Assembly: GCA_036504855.1 (NCBI GenBank)
Contig: DASXUL010000192.1
Location: forward strand, 1 to 64,000
Length of the DNA: 64,000 nt
Reading direction: 5' to 3'
DNA from: DASXUL01 sp036504855
GTDB lineage: Bacteria; Armatimonadota; DTGP01; JAKQQT01
Shown here one piece after another: positions 44,134 through 51,774 of this stretch. The notes beneath the pieces are model-generated. The model saw nothing but the letters and a program-made list of their open reading frames with translations, was not told where the DNA came from and ran no database searches. The position numbers were made by a program, and so were the translations under genes. How positions within the stretch are numbered: position 1 is the first letter of the stretch; each line of letters begins with the position of its first letter.

Positions 44134-44826
44134 CTAGAGCAAACCGTCCCGGAATTTCGGGTCGGCGGCGTGCGCTCCGTTGCAGAAAGGCTTGTTCTCA
44201 GACCTGCCGCAGCGGCAAAGCGTCATCCGATTGCGAACTTCGTAGGCCCTGCCGTCGGCGCCCACAAGTTCAATCCCTCCGCGCACCCACAAGGGGCCGC
44301 TGCACCCCATGGAGGGGTCCTCAACGACGCCGATCGATTGGGGCAGCTCGGGCTCAACGGCCTCTCCGGTGACCTTGTCGAAGACCACGAGGCGGCCGGC
44401 GGGGCAGTCGCCAACCTGACGGACAAGATTCGCGCGGGTCTCTGGGCCATCGCTATTCCCCACCTGGTTCCAGACGCGTCCATTGGGATCGCAGAAGCGC
44501 GCGAAGGCGCACAGCCCCTCGGCGTCCGCCAGCAGCATGGTTGGCCCGTCGATCGCCTCCGCCTGCTCGGTGTAGGGCTGTCGGCTCGCCGTTTCGGCGC
44601 CGTCGAAGCCGATCTTGGCGTGAGTTCCGTCACAGAACGGCTTGTTTTCCGATCCGCCGCAACGGCAGAGGTGGCGCTCCTCGGAGGCGGGAAACCGGCC
44701 GCCCTCGGCCCATTTGACCGACTCGCCCTCGGCGTTCGTCTCGATGGTGACAACGGCAAGCGGCGCCGTTCCAGTCACAACAAAGGGTCCATCCTCCGTA
44801 ACCGCGATCTTCGTGTGTTCTGTCAT
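44134..44826 (-). CDS. Double CDGSH iron-sulfur protein
   Basis: A 230-residue protein with two CDGSH [2Fe-2S] sites, 3Cys-1His type: CRCGGSENKPFCDGTH near residue 55 and CRCGRSENKPFCNGAH near 215. In the second, the usual Asp after the third Cys is Asn, which could alter the cluster. Between them lies an iron-binding-like region (about 85-180) with three more Cys, similar to the DUF1271-type insert of such proteins. Members are small electron-transfer or sensing proteins. The ATG at 44826 follows AAGGAAGG by 5 bases. It is divergent from the Met/Lys-rich gene at 45170. Confidence 0.85.
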   Translation of the reverse strand: MTEHTKIAVTEDGPFVVTGTAPLAVVTIETNAEGESVKWAEGGRFPASEERHLCRCGGSENKPFCDGTHAKIGFDGAETASRQPYTEQAEAIDGPTMLLADAEGLCAFARFCDPNGRVWNQVGNSDGPETRANLVRQVGDCPAGRLVVFDKVTGEAVEPELPQSIGVVEDPSMGCSGPLWVRGGIELVGADGRAYEVRNRMTLCRCGRSENKPFCNGAHAADPKFRDGLL

Positions 44827-45169
44827 TGGCCTTCCTTCTTCGTCCGCCCGCATCTGGCCCATCCATACCGAATGGCTCCCATCCGGCATCCGTTGGTTAG
44901 CGATGGCGACGCCATCCCCTTGGCCCTGGACGCTAACCGCCGTAGCCGTTGATAGCTTACGCCGTTGGTTAAGCTCCAGACCACGTCCGCGTATCGGAGC
45001 GAGCGCTCTTCCTCAGCCCAACTCGCGGGTCTGGGCGGCAGGTCCGGAACCGCGCTTCGTTCGCCGACCACTTCCAGCGTAGCGTTGTTTCGACTGGTCT
45101 CGGCGGGGGAATCCTACGCACGGCGGCCCACGCTAGATGCGTAGTGACGCTTTGAAGGGGGTGTTCGCA
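44827..45169. other. Divergent intergenic region
   Basis: About 340 bases between the CDGSH gene and the small secreted protein gene. It should hold both promoters, but I cannot single out convincing boxes. A GAAGGGGG ribosome-site-like stretch precedes 45170. Confidence 0.5.
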
Positions 45170-45517
45170 GTGAGGAAACTGATGTTGGCTACCCTCGCGG
45201 TGATGCTGCTCGGAACGGCGGCGGTCTCCGCGCCATCGCCGAAGACCGCGAAGGATCACGCGACGTCCAGCAGCGCGATGATGCGCGGCCGCAAGACGCA
45301 CAAGACGAGCGCAAAGCACCACAAAGGCAAGATGACGCGAGGCGAAATGCGTAAGAAGCCGATGAAGGGCGGTGGAATGCGCGAGATGCCGCCGATGAAG
45401 GGCGGCGCGATGCGCAGGATGCCGTCGATGAAGGGCGGCGCGATGTCTCACAAGGGCATGAAGCATGGCGTCCGCGTCCACAAGAAGGCTGTGACGCGCG
45501 CCAAGAAGACGATGTAG
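45170..45517 (+). CDS. Small secreted Met/Lys/Gly-rich repeat protein
   Basis: A 115-residue protein. The first 22 residues form a signal peptide (MLATLAVMLLGTAAVSA). The mature part is highly basic and rich in Met, Lys, Gly and His, with about three repeats of the type P-M-K-G-G-x-M-R-x-M (PMKGGGMREM, PMKGGAMRRM, SMKGGAMSHK). It has no aromatic core and is probably disordered. Metal binding through Met/His or nucleic acid/polyanion binding are both possible; neither is shown. The GTG at 45170 follows GAAGGGGG; an ATG at 45137 would add 11 residues. It ends in a strong hairpin. Confidence 0.65.
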   Translation: MRKLMLATLAVMLLGTAAVSAPSPKTAKDHATSSSAMMRGRKTHKTSAKHHKGKMTRGEMRKKPMKGGGMREMPPMKGGAMRRMPSMKGGAMSHKGMKHGVRVHKKAVTRAKKTM

Positions 45518-45529
45518 GACCGGCTAGCA

Positions 45530-45551
45530 GGGGGGCCGGCGCCGGCCCCCC
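45530..45551 (+). terminator. GC-rich palindrome after the Met/Lys-rich gene
   Basis: An exact 22-base palindrome of G/C (GGGGGGCCGGC and complement) starts 12 bases after the stop. No T tract follows. Confidence 0.6.
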
Positions 45552-46491
45552 TGGCGCATCTCCGCGTTCGCTCCGCACGCAGCGTGATCCGCCGGCGTAC
45601 CGATCGCGCCTGCGGTTGGGTATCCGTCTCTCGCGGGTAGCCGCGGAGCCCGGAATCCGCCCAGAGAAACACTCCCAGGGCATCCCCTTGGGTGGAGAAG
45701 CGGCGCCGCCGCTCTTGCTTCTGGGAACGGTGGGCGGAGGAATCCCCGCAGCCCTCCTCGATCCTCTGGAGCGCCGTAATGTGAACGCGGCTGCGCGTCG
45801 AATGATCCGGTTCCCTCGGTCCTAATGGCATTTCCGGGCGGAGCTGGCGCGGATTGTCACATGGCGAAGACGCTGCGCGCGTAGCCCCCCTCGAACCCTG
45901 CTCCTTCCGAAACGCATGGACGGCGTTCACAAGCGCGAAATGACGTTGTCGTCGTGACGCCCTGTCCGCCAATCCTCCGCTTCCTCTGTCGTTCCACGCT
46001 TGTGTTGAGCGGCTTTCACCCCCAACGAAGAGCCCCAACGCAGCGTCATCCGGTCGCCGTATTTCGCGGAATCCGGGGCGAGATCGGCACGATTTCTGCA
46101 CGCAAGACGCGGTACATAGGATGCGGGCAAAGGCGGCGCGTTTGGCACGGTTCCACCGTTTGCGGTGAAGCGGCCAATGCCGCCATGCTGCTCGCACTGG
46201 CTCGATGACGACACGCTCCCCGCCGTTCGGCTTCATGTCGGAAGCCCCCCCACGGGAGCACCTGCCTCTTGTCATCGTTTCGGCAACGGCGCCGGCCAGG
46301 AGTAACGCCTATGGAGATGGCCTGCCGGGTCGCCCACATGCCTGCCCATTTGACGGCATTGCCTGGACTCCCGCTGACCGATTGATGCGGGCGCCCGCCG
46401 CCAATTCCGGCCTCGCCCGCGCAGTTGCGTCGCCGCCCGAACGACGCCGCCCCGCATTGACTGCAACACGGAAGAGGCGCCCTCGGATGTG
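45552..46491. other. Long intergenic region without a supported gene
   Basis: About 940 bases. Open frames on both strands have no recognisable domains, signal peptides or good ribosome sites. The region may be the remains of lost genes upstream of the tad group. Confidence 0.45.
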
Positions 46492-46681
46492 ATGCCTGAC
46501 GTTGATAAGGTGAACTGAAGACGAAGGCTCCGCCATCATCGAATACGTCCTGCCGGCCGCCCTCGTTTCCATCATCCCGATCGCCGCGATTGCCGATTTC
46601 GGCGTTCGCGTGAACGTCTCGTGCTGGAACGCCCAGAACGCCGGGCCAGTCGCTACACCTCTGTGTGCGAGGATGAGATGA
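46492..46681 (+). pseudogene. Flp-type (type IVb) prepilin, frameshifted or start-less
   Basis: From 46514 the frame reads TEDEGSAIIEYVL, then PAALVSIIPIAAIADFG and a short tail ending at 46681. EG/SAIIEY is exactly the Flp cleavage motif G/xxxxEY followed by a hydrophobic helix. A TGA lies directly before it (46511-46513) and there is no start codon after it. The ATG at 46492 (MPDVDKVN) would join if one base were skipped near 46516, giving a normal 60-residue prepilin. It is therefore damaged, or has a sequence error. The position just before TadE and TadG genes supports the assignment. Confidence 0.55.
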
Positions 46682-46682
46682 G

Positions 46683-47126
46683 ATGGTAACTGAACGTTAC
46701 GTGCGAAGACACGGCGCTTGTCGTGGCGCCGTGCTGGTCGAGTTTGCCATTGTAGCGATGCTCCTCATTTTCCTGGTCTTCGGGATTCTGGAATTCGGAA
46801 TGCTGATCAAAGACGATCTTGCCATCCAACATGCAGCGCTCGAAGGGGCGAGGACCGCCGCGCTGGGGGAACCGACCTCGGCGATCGTAGCCAGGGTGAT
46901 TGCGAGCGTTCCCACAACGCCCTTGACGTCAAGCGACGTCACTCTCGAGAAGCAGGCATCCGGCGCCGGCTCCTGGGGCGCCTTGGGCAATAACGGAACG
47001 CAGAATGACGCGGCGCCTGGCGACTACATCCGCGTCACCGTGCGTATCAACCACCGGTGGATGACCGGCCTGTTTTCGCCATCCACGTCGCCGATCCGCG
47101 CGGAGTTGTCCACACGGAGAGACTAG
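46683..47126 (+). CDS. tadE: TadE-like pseudopilin
   Basis: A 147-residue minor pilin of the Tad system. CRGAVLVEFAIVAMLLIFLV near residues 13-32 is the TadE processing site (Gly followed by a hydrophobic helix with Glu at +5). FGILEFGMLIKDDLAIQHAALEGART then continues the typical family order. The C-terminal region is a small beta domain (DYIRVTVRINHRWMTGL). It starts 2 bases after the Flp-like frame ends and is followed after 21 bases by tadG with a strong AAGGAGG site. No other tad genes (ATPase, TadB/C, RcpA) are in this window. Confidence 0.82.
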   Translation: MVTERYVRRHGACRGAVLVEFAIVAMLLIFLVFGILEFGMLIKDDLAIQHAALEGARTAALGEPTSAIVARVIASVPTTPLTSSDVTLEKQASGAGSWGALGNNGTQNDAAPGDYIRVTVRINHRWMTGLFSPSTSPIRAELSTRRD

Positions 47127-47147
47127 GTTGCAAGGAGGGATTCCGGA

Positions 47148-48401
47148 ATGAAACGGCCAGGACCCCAGACCTCTGAACGCGGCTCGGTACTCGTGTATAT
47201 CGTCGTTGTCTTGTTCGTGCTGCTGGCGATGGCGGCGCTTGCAATTGACCTGGGCATTCTCTACTCGGCAACCCAACAAGCGCAGAACACCGCAGACGCC
47301 GCGGCGCTTGCCGGCGCCGGAAAACTGCGTGAAGGCATGGACCCCGATGCGGCGGTTCAGGAGGCAATTACGGCGGCCGCTCACAATGCCGTGCTGAAAG
47401 ATGCCGTAACGCTGAGTGCCGCTGATGTGAAGGTCGGCGCTTGGGATGCCGCTGCCGAGAAGGTGGTCGACTGGGATCCGACCGCAACGGGCGTGGCCGT
47501 GCAGGTTACGGTGAGGCGCACCCAGGGTTCTCGGAATGGCCCCGTGCCGACATTCTTCGCCAAAGTGTTAGGCAAGCAGTACATGGAGACCTCACGCACC
47601 GCTATAGCGGGCCTGAACGTCAATATGCGGCCTCGGAACCCGGTGAACGTCATGATCGTTCAGGATGGATCCACGTCGTTTCAGGACGCATGGTCCCAGG
47701 CGATTGACGCCGATACCCAACTGCTGGGGCTGATCAACGGCGTCTCCATCGCGAACGATGCCATGGGGATGGTGACCTTCAATGCCTCCCTCTCGAGCAC
47801 GCTGTTGCAACGTCTCGGCCTGACGAACTCATACAAGAGCCACCCGGAATGGAACACAGGCATCAAGTACACCACAGACAGAAGCGGCGTCCCTCAGAAG
47901 ACAACCGATGCGGGAGTCGTGTCCTCGCTCGGGCTGGTGCGTCCGATGGTCGGCAGCCTTACGGATTACGACCCAAGCAACCACGCCAGTTTGCCGACCG
48001 CTCTGGATAAGGCGACCAAGCTGTTGAAGGGCGGGAATGCCTGGGGCGACACGGATACCGCCGCGGGATTGAACTACGCGATCGACGCTCTGATCGCGCG
48101 CGGAGGAAGCGAGGAGAAGGTCATTGTGTTGGTGAGTGACGGCGAGCCTCACGATGCCGAGGGCAGGCTAACGCAGTCGAGAAGGAATAACGCCGTCGCG
48201 GCAGCCAACCGCGCCAAGAGCTACGGCATCAAGATACACACGGTCACTCTGGCTGGCACGAACGGGGTGGACTTCCAGTTCAATGAATCTCTGATTCGCA
48301 ATGGCGGCTATGCGTTGCGGGCGGCGGACGCCAGTAAGCTCCGCGACTTGCTGATCTCCGTGGGGCAGATCGAGGTAGGGCATCCCCACCTGCTCAAATA
48401 G
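47148..48401 (+). CDS. tadG: TadG-like protein with von Willebrand A domain
   Basis: A 417-residue protein. Residues 10-40 are the TadG N-terminal helix (SERGSVLVYIVVVLFVLLAM) and AQNTADAAALAGAGKL near 50 is the usual repeat region for these genes. A vWA domain spans about 165-400: VMIVQDGSTSFQDA is a degenerate MIDAS (usually DxSxS; here DGSTS), then TDTAAGLNYAIDAL and VIVLVSDGEPHDAEG. It is held in the inner membrane by its N-terminal helix with the vWA outside. The SD AAGGAGG precedes the ATG by 7 bases. It follows tadE and likely forms one unit with it. Confidence 0.82.
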   Translation: MKRPGPQTSERGSVLVYIVVVLFVLLAMAALAIDLGILYSATQQAQNTADAAALAGAGKLREGMDPDAAVQEAITAAAHNAVLKDAVTLSAADVKVGAWDAAAEKVVDWDPTATGVAVQVTVRRTQGSRNGPVPTFFAKVLGKQYMETSRTAIAGLNVNMRPRNPVNVMIVQDGSTSFQDAWSQAIDADTQLLGLINGVSIANDAMGMVTFNASLSSTLLQRLGLTNSYKSHPEWNTGIKYTTDRSGVPQKTTDAGVVSSLGLVRPMVGSLTDYDPSNHASLPTALDKATKLLKGGNAWGDTDTAAGLNYAIDALIARGGSEEKVIVLVSDGEPHDAEGRLTQSRRNNAVAAANRAKSYGIKIHTVTLAGTNGVDFQFNESLIRNGGYALRAADASKLRDLLISVGQIEVGHPHLLK

Positions 48402-48549
48402 CGCCTCCCCCGTCTACAGCAACCTCGCCTCCCTCCTGGTGGGAACGAAGCCGTGATCCGCCTGCGCTGGCGGCCAAGGCCGTAGTGAAGCGAGCATCGG
48501 CGCGCAGGGAGCAGCGGCGCCAATCCCGCAACAATCTCGCGGTTGCCCC

Positions 48550-48578
48550 TTGACAGGCCCGGCGGACCGGGATAAACT
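48550..48578 (+). promoter_or_regulatory. Sigma-70-type promoter of lacI-type gene 2
   Basis: TTGACA at 48550-48555 and TAAACT at 48573-48578 with a 17-base spacer, 50 bases before the start codon of the second LacI gene. Confidence 0.65.
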
Positions 48579-48587
48579 TTGCTCAAA

Positions 48588-48601
48588 GGCAAACGTTGTC
48601 C
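48588..48601. promoter_or_regulatory. Candidate operator of LacI 2
   Basis: GGCAAACGTTGTCC is an imperfect CG-centred palindrome (10 of 14 positions symmetrical). It follows the -10 box by 9 bases, similar to the operators of LacI 1, but with a different core. Autoregulation is inferred. Confidence 0.45.
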
Positions 48602-48629
48602 TAAACTGGCTCGGCCGCGGGGGGAATCG

Positions 48630-49748
48630 ATGTCGCTCCGGGAAATCGCCGATATTGCTGGGGTCTCTGTTTCCACTGTCTCCCGTGTTGTCAACGACAA
48701 ACACCGGGACAAAGTGAGCGACGAAACGCGCGCGCGTATCCTCGAAATCGCCCGCTCCCTCCGCTATCGGCCCAACCCCCAGGCCGTGTCGCTGAAGACC
48801 GGCCGCCCATCCAACACGCTGGGCGTCCTCATCCCATACTTCTCTCACGTGTTCCGCAGCTTCTACTGGTCTGAGATCTCCAGCGGAGTGCTCGATGCCG
48901 CCTACTCGCACGGCGTGGGCGTGAACATGATGGTCTACCGGGACGACTCCGAGGAGACGTTCCGAGAACTCCTATCCACCTACCGAAACGTCTCCGGCGT
49001 CATCCTCCTCGCCGTCAACGGCCATGCGAGCCCGGCCGTCGAGCAGTGCCGCAACGGCATGCTCCCCTGCGTGGCCGTAAACAGCAACGGCGCCGATCCG
49101 AATGTCCACAGCGTGGACTGCGATAACCGCGCCGGCGGGTACAACGCCACGCGCCACCTCATCAAGCTCGGACACACGCGCATCGCCCACATTGGCGGCC
49201 GCGACTTCTCCGATGCCCATGAACGGCTCAAGGGCTACCGAGACGCTCTTGAGGAAGCCGGCATCCCCATCGACGAGCGCCTCATCGTGGGCGGCAACTT
49301 CGAGGAAACCGGCGGTCGCGAGGCGATGCGCACGCTCCTGTCCGGCTCGCCGCGCCCAAGCGCAGTCTTCGCGGCAAACGACGACTCGGCCATCGGAGCG
49401 ATGTCTGCCGCCAAACGAGCTGGGCTGCGCATCCCGGACGACCTCGCTGTCGTCGGTTTCGATGACATCTCCGTGGCTCAGTATGTGGAGCCGGCGCTCA
49501 CCACGGTGCACCAGCCCATCTACCGCATGGGCTATCGCGCGGCCGAGATGCTCATCGGACGCCTGCAGGCGAACGAAGGACGGAACGGCGCCGCCATCGC
49601 CCGCGACATCGTCCATACCCGACTCGTGATCCGTGAGTCCTGCGGCGGCCGGCGCGCGAACGGCCACGAGGACATGTCCATCGCTCGGCCTGCCGATCCG
49701 GCGCCCCTCTCCGGCGAAGAGACCCCCTGGAAGAGCCAGCGTCTCTAG
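48630..49748 (+). CDS. LacI-family transcriptional regulator 2
   Basis: A 372-residue repressor closely related to LacI 1. HTH residues 2-21 read SLREIADIAGVSVSTVSRVV, differing from LacI 1 in the recognition helix (VSVST against VSPST). The hinge and effector domain follow the same order, ending with VVGFDDISVAQYVEPALTTV and the HQPIYRMGYRAAEML motif also seen in LacI 1. It has a 25-residue C-terminal tail rich in Pro and Ala after RESCGG. The ATG at 48630 starts the conserved HTH. It heads a second group of pseudopilins and a carbohydrate-binding-like protein, mirroring LacI 1. Confidence 0.92.
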   Translation: MSLREIADIAGVSVSTVSRVVNDKHRDKVSDETRARILEIARSLRYRPNPQAVSLKTGRPSNTLGVLIPYFSHVFRSFYWSEISSGVLDAAYSHGVGVNMMVYRDDSEETFRELLSTYRNVSGVILLAVNGHASPAVEQCRNGMLPCVAVNSNGADPNVHSVDCDNRAGGYNATRHLIKLGHTRIAHIGGRDFSDAHERLKGYRDALEEAGIPIDERLIVGGNFEETGGREAMRTLLSGSPRPSAVFAANDDSAIGAMSAAKRAGLRIPDDLAVVGFDDISVAQYVEPALTTVHQPIYRMGYRAAEMLIGRLQANEGRNGAAIARDIVHTRLVIRESCGGRRANGHEDMSIARPADPAPLSGEETPWKSQRL

Positions 49749-49858
49749 ACCTGTACCGTCCCCCCCGGGAGGCTCGCACTACGGAGGCAAGCCAATGCCT
49801 GAAGACCGGCGATAGAGGCGGGCGGCATTCCCCCGCGGACCGGAAGCAAGGAGGAACC

Positions 49859-50683
49859 ATGAACCGGCACAGCAGAAACCACAGGAGCGCCGGGTTCACG
49901 CTCATCGAGTTGCTCGTTGTCATCGCCATCATCGCCATCCTGGCGGCCATCCTGTTCCCTGTCTTCGCCAAAGCGCGTGAGCGGGCGAACGTCTCAACAT
50001 GCCTGAGCAACGAGCGCCAACTCGGGATCGCCTGCATGACCTATGTCGACGACAACGACGACTACTTCCCCATGAACCGCATGGAGCCCAGGACTCCCGC
50101 CCAGACCCAGTGGATGGGCCTCGGCCGCTGGACGTGAAAGCGAGCGGTCTTTCCATACGTGAAGACCTACAACGTCTACCGCTGTCCCAGCGTCCAGAAC
50201 TACTGGCCCAACGTCAACGAGGTCGGGGCGCCCGGCGACGAGAGCAACTACATGCCGGCCTACATCAAGAACATCGGCTCGAAGCAGGACTGGATGCCGG
50301 CATCATACGCCTATGCCGGGTTTCTCTATGAGACCGCCGCCACTGGAACCGTGGCCAGGCCGCGTCGCCATGGCGAACTGAAGAACCCGGTCGACACGAT
50401 CATGATCTTCAATACCCGCATGAGCTGGCCGGACCTTGGGCCGTGGATGTTGAACTACTACTGCGACCCGAAGACCACCGTTGCCTCGTCCAGCCACAAG
50501 TACGGCGCGTTCATGCAGCACTTTGGGCGCATCCCATCGATCTTCTGCGACGGTCACGTGCGGCCCGTGACGCTGCGCGAAACCGTCACTCCCATTGACA
50601 TGTGGCAGACCAAAGCGTATGGCTACGACAGCTACACCCTTCTGACCGCCACGATGAACCAGATGGCCGACGAGTACAAGTAA
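49859..50683 (+). pseudogene. Type IV pseudopilin-like protein 3, interrupted by an in-frame TGA
   Basis: The frame from 49859 has the prepilin segment AGFTLIELLVVIAIIAILAA, cut after Gly12, and LFPVFAKARERA. It stops at TGA 50135-50137 after GLGRWT, but the same frame continues without shift as KRAVFPYVKTYNVYRCPSVQ to 50683, ending in a normal H-X9-DG-like tail (FGRIPSIFCDGHVRPVTL). In related proteins this spot often carries Trp or another residue in the W-x-x-A-L-x-P-Y-V pattern, so a TGG to TGA change is likely. The second half has no ribosome site of its own. Full length would be 274 residues. An AAGGAGGAA site precedes the start. Confidence 0.72.
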
Positions 50684-50746
50684 GCCGATCCGCCTTCGGC
50701 GATCGGGGCGCCGGATCTGTCCCCGGATTTCGCGTGGGAGATGCCC

Positions 50747-51529
50747 ATGGAAGCGCGCTCAACGAGAGGGTTTACCATAATCGAGCTTCTCGTTGTCATT
50801 GCCATCATCGCGATCCTGGCCGCCATTCTGTTCCCGGTCTTCGCCCGGGCGCGCGATCGGGCAAGCGCCACTACCTGCCTCAGCAATGAAAAGCAGATCG
50901 GACTGGCGTTGGTTCAGTACGCCTCCGACTACGATGACTGCTTCCCGCCGGAGCGGAACTGGTCCACGACCCCGTACACGTACTGGAAGGACGCGCTGAA
51001 CCCAATCCTCAGCAGGTCCGTCAAGGACGCGTGGACCTGCCCTTCCAACGCCCATACGTGGGACCCGGTCCCGTATGCCAAGGGAGTCTACGGCGACGAG
51101 AGCGGACGCCCGCGCGGGTACGCCTTGAACGGCGACATCTTCTACGTCAGTCAGGATTTCCAGACCAAGGGCATGCCGCTCGGCAAAGTCCGGAACCCGG
51201 CTGGCACGATCCTCATCGTTGAGTCGCGCTCTCCCTTCTCGGATCTCCAGTCTGACGCCGGCGCATATGGGTTCTGGGAGCAGCCGAACGCCAACTATCA
51301 GGGGCCGCTCTTCCGCAACCCGCAGAGAGCCAAGGGTGGTTTCGAGCAGCACGGCGGACGCATCAACTTCATCTTCGCGGACACTCACGTTCGGTCGCTC
51401 AAACTGTCCCAGACCTTCGTCCCCGACTCCATGTGGCCGCTCATTCCGGGCACGAAAGCCAGTCCAAGCAATTTCCGGCTGTATACCGATCTGGCCAAGG
51501 ACCAGAACATGCTCCCGGAGTACCGGTAG
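50747..51529 (+). CDS. Type IV pseudopilin-like protein 4
   Basis: A 260-residue pseudopilin. The prepilin segment RGFTIIELLVVIAIIAILAA is at residues 7-26 with cut after Gly8; the continuation is LFPVFARARDRA. The tail has HGGRINFIFADTHVRSLKLS, close to pseudopilin 1 (HSGMINFIFADTHV), and the segments YALNGDIFYVSQDFQTK and NPAGTILIVESRSPFSDLQ also match it closely, so the two are recent paralogues. I chose the second ATG (50747) because GGGAG sits 6 bases before it. It follows the interrupted pseudopilin by 63 bases. Confidence 0.88.
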   Translation: MEARSTRGFTIIELLVVIAIIAILAAILFPVFARARDRASATTCLSNEKQIGLALVQYASDYDDCFPPERNWSTTPYTYWKDALNPILSRSVKDAWTCPSNAHTWDPVPYAKGVYGDESGRPRGYALNGDIFYVSQDFQTKGMPLGKVRNPAGTILIVESRSPFSDLQSDAGAYGFWEQPNANYQGPLFRNPQRAKGGFEQHGGRINFIFADTHVRSLKLSQTFVPDSMWPLIPGTKASPSNFRLYTDLAKDQNMLPEYR

Positions 51530-51774
51530 GGCATCGGGCACGCTGGACGGCCATCACAGCACGCGCGCCGGGCACGGAGCTTTGGCGCCGTTCCATCCCT
51601 GAGGATCGAGGTCCCGTTGGCGCCGGACCTCTCGCAGATACTGGGCGAAACCAAGATCCCGCGAACTCCGGGATCGCATCTCAGAACCGCGGGCCGCAAT
51701 CACCCGTCTCGTGAGCGCTCGTTGGCCTATCACTCGACGGGGCACAGCGGCGGATCCGCAAAATGGAGAGTCAC

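Noticed and set aside
45448..46275. 275-codon minus-strand frame in the gap before the tad genes
   Set aside because: No domain, no ribosome site and no signal peptide; it runs antisense to the end of the Met/Lys-rich gene.
46511..50137. TGA read as Trp throughout the genome
   Set aside because: Two interrupting TGAs suggested recoding, but TGA clearly ends many intact genes here (for example HyfE, HyfF, HyfC-like genes).
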